45,610 bases of DNA from Candidatus Freyrarchaeum guaymasense (GTDB lineage Archaea; Asgardarchaeota; Jordarchaeia; Jordarchaeales; Freyrarchaeaceae). Shown piece by piece: positions 41,032 through 45,610 of the stretch. The translations under genes and the position numbers were made by a program. Under the pieces are notes generated by a model. That model saw only the letters and a program-made list of their open reading frames with translations. It searched no databases and was not told the origin of the DNA. Positions within the stretch are counted from its first letter, which is position 1; each line of letters begins with the position of its first letter. Where the stretch lies: the NCBI GenBank assembly GCA_030587405.1, contig JAUQZD010000054.1, forward strand, positions 1 to 45,610, given 5' to 3'.

Positions 41032-42234
41032 ATGTTACTGCTTCGCAAGGCGGAGGAGGGGTTCATCGACGCTAGAGCCCCTCAAGTGTTACCGGGGAGG
41101 GGTGGCGAGTGGCTTCCACTTAAATACTCTAGTGCCCCCGAGTTCGTAGAGGTGCTCTACGTTAGGTTGAGGAGGGGTAGGGAGCCTAGGGTAGCTGTAG
41201 TGGACAGCTTGGATGCGTTGAAGTTTAACTTGAAGATTCCGCCTGAAGACTTTCAGGTTGAAAAGTTGCTGCTTGAGATGGCTGAGGCGACCGGTTCGAG
41301 CATGGTTTTAGTGTCGGAGGGGATGCGTGAAAGCAGGTTGGAGTACATCGTAGACTGTGTCGCCACGTTAGGCAGGAAGCTTGTTGACGGGTTCCTCGTC
41401 AGAGAAATTGTTGTTGAGAAGGTTAGAGGGAAGAGGATAGGCTTCCCCTCCCGCCTGTTCACTCTGAGGAATGGACGGTTCACGGTGTTAGAGCCGAAAC
41501 AGCACGTTATGCCTGAGGTGGCGGAGCCTCCCCCAGTTAAGGAAGTGAGAGGTGATGTTATCCCGACAACCATAGACGAGCTGGACAGAGTTCTCGGAGG
41601 AGTTAGGAGGGGGCAGGTTGTGGCTTTAGAGGTGGGCGAGGATGTTGGAGTCGATTATAGGTGGCTGACGGTTCCACTCTTCCTAAACGCCGTGAGGCAG
41701 GACTACACCGTTTTCATAATACCATCAGGTGGTTACTCGTGGATCAACGTGAAGAAGTCCTTTCAACCGTTCGAGGAGAGGGTTCAGAGTGTAAGAACCC
41801 ACGTGCACACCATACAGTTTGCGGAGCGTAAAGGGGAGGAGGCGGGGAACGTTCACGTTGTTAAGGGGGAAGACCCTGATAAGGATCTGGAGGGGATAAA
41901 GGAGGTCATATCGACGAGGGCGGGTGTAAGGGGGAGCGTGGATTTCATAGCAACAGACATCTTGGAGTACGTTTATGGCGGTGAGGAAATGTTAAACATC
42001 GTTTCTAGGCTTGTCATAGCATTGAGGAGGCTTCAGCACAGTGTAATACTGGTCATGAAGCACGGGCAAAGCGGCGTAAGCAACTTTCTCCACATGGCAG
42101 ACGTACACTTTAAGATGGAGAACGTCAACGGGGTGACGATAGTTCAAGGGAAAAACCCCTCAACGATGCTTTACGCGCTCACGGTGGACGACTCGGAAGA
42201 GTACATTAAAACGAAGCTTATACCAGTAGAATAA
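41032..42234 (+). CDS. KaiC/GvpD-like ATPase-fold protein, N-terminally truncated, second domain degenerate
   Basis: The first 170 residues resemble the latter part of a RecA/KaiC domain: FIDARAPQ, LKYSSAPEFVEVLYVRL, a Walker B strand VAVVDSLDAL (residues 54-63), SMVLVSEGMRESRLEYIVD and VDGFLVREIVVEKVRGKRIG. The Walker A half that should come first (about 80-100 residues) is absent, and the frame upstream is closed by a stop at 41026-41028. A second domain begins TTIDELDRVLGGVRRGQVV, but its phosphate loop reads GEDVGVDYR without the GKS/T, so it cannot bind ATP normally. Such double-domain proteins in archaea belong to the KaiC/GvpD group. The TnpB remnant lies immediately upstream, suggesting that a deletion removed the N-terminus. 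It may still be expressed; function unknown. Confidence 0.72.
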   Translation: MLLLRKAEEGFIDARAPQVLPGRGGEWLPLKYSSAPEFVEVLYVRLRRGREPRVAVVDSLDALKFNLKIPPEDFQVEKLLLEMAEATGSSMVLVSEGMRESRLEYIVDCVATLGRKLVDGFLVREIVVEKVRGKRIGFPSRLFTLRNGRFTVLEPKQHVMPEVAEPPPVKEVRGDVIPTTIDELDRVLGGVRRGQVVALEVGEDVGVDYRWLTVPLFLNAVRQDYTVFIIPSGGYSWINVKKSFQPFEERVQSVRTHVHTIQFAERKGEEAGNVHVVKGEDPDKDLEGIKEVISTRAGVRGSVDFIATDILEYVYGGEEMLNIVSRLVIALRRLQHSVILVMKHGQSGVSNFLHMADVHFKMENVNGVTIVQGKNPSTMLYALTVDDSEEYIKTKLIPVE

Positions 42235-42348
42235 GAACAGCAGGAGAATTTTACTTTGACTAATGGGTGAAATCAGGGTGAGAGGTTAGGGAGGTTGAAC
42301 GCGTTAAGCATAGATGATGCTCCTCATGGCAGCTGCTTGGGGGCTTTT

Positions 42349-42389
42349 AGGAAACGCTTTTAACACGTTTCCTCTCCTTAAACGTTTAA
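42349..42389. promoter_or_regulatory. Two palindromes in the promoter of the HEAT-repeat gene
   Basis: AGGAAACG (42349-42356) and CGTTTCCT (42366-42373) form an exact 8-base inverted repeat around a TATA-like CTTTTAACA, and TTAAACGTTTAA (42378-42389) is a perfect 12-base palindrome just before the start codon. With a TATA box centred near 42359 the start point is near 42385, inside the second palindrome. This looks like an operator. Confidence 0.4.
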
Positions 42390-42401
42390 AGGGGAGCGTG
42401 G

Positions 42402-43490
42402 ATGTTTGCTGGGGGGAGTTTGGAGCGCTTAGTACGTTTGCTTGATGATAGGAACCCTTGGGTTAGGAAGAGTTCGATCGAGGCAATAGTGAAGAAGGCG
42501 TCTGAGGGTGTGACAGCCCCCGAAGCATTCGAGAGGCTGGTGGGGCTTTTAAAGGATCCCGACGGGAGGGTTAGGAGAAGTGCCCTAAGGGCTGTGAGGG
42601 CCTACGTTGAACGGGGGTTTATGAGCGAGGGGGCGGTTCCCCTGTTGGAAGGGTTTCTCGTGGAGGAGGACCCTGATGTTAAGTGTGATGCCATCGCAGC
42701 TATTAGGAACCACCTTGTAGAAGGGGTTCACTCGGAGAAGCTGCTGGAAAAGCTAGAGGACTTCCTGAGGGATTCAAACTCTAACGTTAGGAGAAACGCG
42801 GCGCTGGCTGCTATGGTCTACGCCCTGAATGGCTATGTTTCGCAGGAAGCGTTCAGGCAGCTTCTTAGGCTGTTAAGAGATGATAGGAGCCTTGAGGTTA
42901 GAGGCGGGGTGGCGTTGGCCCTTGCAGCCTACGCCGATAGGGGTCTCCTAGATGTAGGCGTCCTTAGGGATGTAGAGTTGCTACTGCGTGCAAGTAGTTC
43001 AACCGTTAGGAGTAGCGCTGCAAGCATGCTTATGGCTTACGCCGAGAAGGGGCATGTTTCACGTTCTGCCTTTGAGCTGATGAAGGACGCTCTTAGAGAG
43101 GAAGAGGATAGCCAGGCTAGGAGAAGCATTGTGATGGCGTTAGCCGCTTACGCGGGTAAAAACGTGGTTTCAGAGGAGGTTTTCAGGATGCTAATAGAGG
43201 CGTTAAACGACCCAAGCGTTGAGGTTAAGAGGGCTGCAGCCCTAGCCCTAATGGAGTACTCGTTCAGAGGGTTCGTTTCAAGGGAAGCTTTAAAGGCTAT
43301 CGCCCCTCTCCTCAGGATCCCCGACAGGAAGTTATTAAGGGATGTGCTGGAAGTAGTGAAGGTACATGCCCTAAAAGGGATCGTTTCAGCTGTCGTACTG
43401 AGAGAACTCAAAAAAATGTCTATGGAGGAGGGGCTTAAGGAGGCTGTGGATGAGGTTCTTGAACTCTACGCTAAGGAAGGGTTGACGTAA
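42402..43490 (+). CDS. HEAT-repeat protein
   Basis: A 362-residue alpha-solenoid made of about nine repeats of 36-40 residues, each with a pattern like L-x-D-x-(D/N)-x-x-V-R-x-x-A: LLDDRNPWVRKSSIEAI, LLKDPDGRVRRSALRAV, FLVEEDPDVKCDAIAAI, FLRDSNSNVRRNAALAA, LLRDDRSLEVRGGVALAL, and so on. Such solenoids bind proteins or nucleic acids and have no catalytic residues. No signal peptide or membrane segment. GGGGAG precedes the ATG. The partner is unknown; the gene follows the KaiC/GvpD-like gene on the same strand by 167 bases but appears to have its own promoter with palindromic sites. Confidence 0.87.
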   Translation: MFAGGSLERLVRLLDDRNPWVRKSSIEAIVKKASEGVTAPEAFERLVGLLKDPDGRVRRSALRAVRAYVERGFMSEGAVPLLEGFLVEEDPDVKCDAIAAIRNHLVEGVHSEKLLEKLEDFLRDSNSNVRRNAALAAMVYALNGYVSQEAFRQLLRLLRDDRSLEVRGGVALALAAYADRGLLDVGVLRDVELLLRASSSTVRSSAASMLMAYAEKGHVSRSAFELMKDALREEEDSQARRSIVMALAAYAGKNVVSEEVFRMLIEALNDPSVEVKRAAALALMEYSFRGFVSREALKAIAPLLRIPDRKLLRDVLEVVKVHALKGIVSAVVLRELKKMSMEEGLKEAVDEVLELYAKEGLT

Positions 43491-43596
43491 CACTCCCTTT
43501 AAGAAACGTTCACATCCGGGATTAATGGGTGGAGGAAGGGGAAGGGTGGAGGGGTGGCTTTCAACCCGGCTTTTTAAACCGGCAAAAGTTAAAAAA

Positions 43597-43608
43597 GTTT
43601 AAATAAAC
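43597..43608 (+). promoter_or_regulatory. TATA-like box of the DUF1847 gene
   Basis: GTTTAAATAAAC is about 72 bases before the TTG start and would begin transcription near 43629. Confidence 0.35.
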
Positions 43609-43674
43609 CTTGCTCCGATTTTGAGGATGTAGCTTGGAAAAGCTGCATAGTTTCCCGTTTTGGTGGTGGTTTGC

Positions 43675-44319
43675 TTGAACTGTGCGAGCTGCAGGAAGAT
43701 TTCGTGCATTACAGGTAGCCCCGACCACCCCCGTGACTGCCCAATGGTGACCAGTAAGGCTGTCTACGAGGAGGCTAGGAGGATCTATGAGGAAGACGAG
43801 GAGGCTAGGAGGATCGCCGTTAACGCCGCCATCATCGAGGCTTCGGGGTACATGCAGTGGCCCCGCCTCAAGGACACCATAGAGTTCGCCAGGCTGATGG
43901 GATACAAGAGGCTTGGAGTGGCGTTCTGCATAGGCTTACAGAGCGAGGCTGAGGCCGTTTCGAGGATTCTAAGGGAGCACGGGTTCGAAGTCGTTACGAT
44001 AATGTGCAAAACAGGGGGGTTCCTCAAAAAGGACATTGGGGTTCCAGAGGAGTATAGTGGCTTGTCGAAGACAGGATACTTCATAGGCGATGTCGCGTGC
44101 AACCCAGTCGCCCAAGCGCTCTACCTCAACGAGCAAAAGACGGATTTAAACATAATCGTAGGGCTATGCGTAGGCCACGACGCAGTGTTCACAAAGTTCT
44201 CCGACGCGCCCGTTACGACCCTCATAGCGAAGGACAGGGTGCTCTCACACAACCCCGCCGGCGCACTCTACACGGCCTACTGGAACGCCTACTGGGCTAA
44301 AAGCTGCTGGGAGAAGTAG
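43675..44319 (+). CDS. DUF1847-family Cys-rich metal-binding protein
   Basis: About 214 residues. The N-terminus holds a Cys cluster (NCASCRKISCITGS, then RDCPMV), and more Cys recur through the protein (VAFCIGLQSEAEAV, TIMCKTGGF, DVACNPVAQA, GLCVGHDAVF). These fit the DUF1847 family of anaerobic bacteria and archaea, predicted to bind metal but without a known reaction. TTG 43675 is preferred since GGTGGTGG lies five bases upstream and the Cys cluster follows directly; the frame also opens at TTG 43660. It is convergent with the LarA-like fragment, only seven bases apart. Confidence 0.86.
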   Translation: MNCASCRKISCITGSPDHPRDCPMVTSKAVYEEARRIYEEDEEARRIAVNAAIIEASGYMQWPRLKDTIEFARLMGYKRLGVAFCIGLQSEAEAVSRILREHGFEVVTIMCKTGGFLKKDIGVPEEYSGLSKTGYFIGDVACNPVAQALYLNEQKTDLNIIVGLCVGHDAVFTKFSDAPVTTLIAKDRVLSHNPAGALYTAYWNAYWAKSCWEK

Positions 44320-44326
44320 TGGGGGC

Positions 44327-45337
44327 TCACTTGACACGAGTACAGAAGATGGGTGGCATAGCGGGGTAAGCTATGCTTGCATCCCTCCCAACGTAACCGT
44401 ATGCTTTCTCCAGTGCCTCGTCCAAGCTCCTTGCCCATTCGAAGCCGAGCTTCTCCGGAACCCTAGGGTTCACGGGGCTGACGTTTATTACAGCTGAAGC
44501 TTGCTCTAAGGCTGGCCTGATAGCGTACCACACGAAGAAGGGGTGCGCTCCGTGATACGCGTATCCATACCTGTACAGCTTGACGTAACGCTCGTCCTCG
44601 GCAAACCTCCTTTCATACCTTTCGCGTAGCTCCCATGGGTCACGTGTCTCACCCAGAAGCTTGTAGAACTCTAAGTATGATGGGTGGTGGCCCTCATGGA
44701 AGACCTCGTCCATCGGGCTGAAGAAAACCACCACCCCGCTTTTTCTGAGGAGTGGCTTCCCAACGCTGAGGAACCCGTAGGCGTACCCTAGGGCCAAGTT
44801 GGCCGAGAGGATAGGGTTTTGGATGGAGAACGCGCTGTATGGGCTCATGTTAGGGACGCCTAAGACCACCACGTCAAACCGTTCTCTAACCTCTAGTTCA
44901 AGCTGCCTCCTCAGGGTTTTCAGGGTTTCCCCGTGAACCCCCTCGACGCTTCCAGCCTTAACGTATGCCATCCTGTAGGCTGCCCTCACCCTACCCCTAG
45001 CCCAGTTTCTCAGGCCTCCGGGTAGGAGGGAGAAAGCCTTCAAGGTTAAGGGCGACCGGAGACGGCCGCCGCTAACTATTGATAGGCTTGGCTGGAGAAC
45101 GTTCGCCACGACCGTTTCAACCTGGAAAACCCTGAGGTTCTTCTCCACTACGCCACCCATCCTCCACAGGATCCTGTGCATTTCAGACTTTTCAGGTTCC
45201 ATTATGTTCCAGCCGAAGACTTCTGGGTTATGATGGCAGCTTATCGACTCGTAGGAGGCGAGGCCCACCATGACCGACTTCCAACCCCCGTTCATAGGGG
45301 TGAACGTTACGTTAACGTAAACTAGCAGGTCGCTCTC
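44327..45337 (-). pseudogene. LarA-like (lactate racemase family) protein, 5' part missing
   Basis: The sequence matches the second half of nickel-dependent lactate-racemase-family proteins: FTPMNGGWKSVMVGLASYES with HHNPEVFG, then VVVLGVPNMSPYSAFSIQNP, DEVFHEGHHPSYLEFYKL, YRYGYAYHGAHPFFVWYAIR. The Lys and following His of the nickel-pincer region (GGWKS and CHHN) are kept, but the N-terminal third, with the HDREDVT-type motifs and two more active-site His, is absent. Just where the homology stops, the sequence becomes the 3' end of a TnpB gene. The open frame continues to 45451 through the mobile-element sequence, but those 35 residues are unrelated. The gene was probably disrupted by the element; whether the 5' part lies beyond the window is not visible. 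Confidence 0.75.
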
Positions 45338-45610
45338 GGGGTTCACGCTTGATAGGTTTTTATGGGTAAATGGTTTTGGTCTGTCAGGCGTTTCCCCGTC
45401 ATCGAGGCGTACGCCTCTATTAGGGCTTTCGGGGTAACCCCGGAGCCCCACACCTGAAGGTTCAGGACAGCAACAACATCCCTATCAAGGATTAAACAGC
45501 ATTTTTTGCATCGCATTAGTCTGCCCTCATAGGCCGCCATGCGGCCAGAGCAGAGAGGACAGGTCCTGGAAGAATAGGACGGGTTAACGTACTTTACAGG
45601 CAGCCCAAGC
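45338..45610 (-). mobile_element. 3' end of an IS200/IS605- or IS607-type element with tnpB and structured right end (copy A)
   Basis: Covers the TnpB C-terminus (below) and hairpins that overlap it: CGCTTGATA (45346-45354) with TGTCAGGCG (45382-45390), nine pairs; GAGGCGTACGCCTC (45404-45417), self-complementary; and GGGCT/AGCCC around CGGGG-TAA-CCCCG (45423-45448). In TnpB elements the 3' end of the gene and the right end encode the omegaRNA guide scaffold, so these may be its stems. The element boundary near 45338 is estimated from where LarA-like homology begins and from similarity with copy B. Confidence 0.65.
45343..45609 (-). CDS. tnpB: TnpB RNA-guided nuclease, C-terminal part (5' end outside window)
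   Basis: Read on the minus strand from the window edge: NPSYSSRTCPLCSGRMAAYE, MRCKKCCLILDRDVVAVLNL and QVWGSGVTPKALIEAYAS. This is the four-Cys zinc finger (CPLC and CKKC) inserted in the RuvC fold, followed by the third RuvC catalytic Asp in LDRDVVAVLNL and the usual short tail. TnpB is the ancestor of Cas12 and cuts DNA guided by omegaRNA made from the element's end. About 88 residues are visible; the rest lies beyond 45610. It reads into the LarA-like fragment, its TGA at 45343-45345 lying at the junction. No TnpA transposase is in the window. Confidence 0.85.
   Translation of the reverse strand, partial: LGLPVKYVNPSYSSRTCPLCSGRMAAYEGRLMRCKKCCLILDRDVVAVLNLQVWGSGVTPKALIEAYASMTGKRLTDQNHLPIKTYQA

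Noticed and set aside
45346..45451. N-terminal extension of the LarA-like frame into TnpB sequence as a genuine fused protein.
   Set aside because: The extra 35 residues are out-of-frame translation of the TnpB 3' end and have no relation to LarA proteins.
1..45610. Search by eye for tRNA genes (T-loop GTTCRA with acceptor pairing) and rRNA.
   Set aside because: No segment with both a T-loop and matching acceptor stem was found in the intergenic regions.

Overview
The window reads as a thermophilic, probably anaerobic archaeon, most likely of the TACK branch; I cannot name the genus. Supporting signs are TATA-box promoters about 26 nt before inferred start points, GGAGG/GGTG ribosome sites with frequent GTG and TTG starts, a tungsten aldehyde:ferredoxin oxidoreductase with its radical-SAM partner, indolepyruvate:ferredoxin oxidoreductase, a QueF-like archaeosine enzyme, a sulfide-dependent Thi4, and the cytidylyltransferase/phosphotransferase pair used for di-myo-inositol-phosphate, a solute of hyperthermophiles. 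No rRNA, tRNA or CRISPR array was found.

Layout. 0-7 kb (+): 3' end of an M20 peptidase, then a tungsten cluster (AOR, MoaD-like protein, Cmo-like radical SAM enzyme, FmdE protein) and a phosphodiesterase-HD fusion. 7-12.3 kb: beta-helix protein, HTH/Zn-ribbon regulator, metallophosphoesterase, class III aminotransferase divergent from a histone-deacetylase-fold hydrolase, a decayed reading frame, and a thiamine-binding MTH1187-type protein divergent from Thi4. 13.6-20.3 kb: CoA-disulfide-reductase-like flavoprotein, a three-gene minus-strand run (cytidylyltransferase, CDP-alcohol phosphotransferase, deoxyribosyltransferase-QueF-L fusion), ArsR-type regulator, gamma carbonic anhydrase, membrane M28 peptidase. 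20.4-27.3 kb: FGGY kinase, a primase-superfamily protein with altered active-site residues, and beta-oxidation genes (two crotonases, hydroxyacyl-CoA dehydrogenase, acyl-CoA dehydrogenase). 27.6-32.5 kb: iron-uptake operon dtxR-feoB with a visible operator, then small membrane and unknown proteins. 32.6-37 kb: iorBA, Nudix, double GNAT. 37.1-40.6 kb: operon of two thiolase-fold proteins and two DUF35 proteins. 40.8-45.6 kb: two related TnpB 3' ends, a 5'-truncated KaiC/GvpD-like ATPase, a HEAT-repeat protein, a DUF1847 protein and a 5'-truncated LarA-like gene.

Together the genes suggest peptide and fatty-acid or aromatic-acid fermentation: peptidases feed amino acids, transaminases and IOR give acyl-CoAs and reduced ferredoxin, AOR handles aldehydes, and the acyl-CoA genes process CoA thioesters.

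The strongest unusual signals are: (a) two TnpB 3' ends that keep the same series of hairpins with different stem sequences, as expected of a conserved omegaRNA/right end, each lying beside a 5'-truncated gene; (b) a deoxyribosyltransferase-QueF-L fusion; (c) a DUF35/thiolase operon in which the canonical thiolase catalytic residues are partly replaced; (d) a primase-fold protein missing two signature residues; (e) a phosphodiesterase-HD fusion next to the tungsten cluster.
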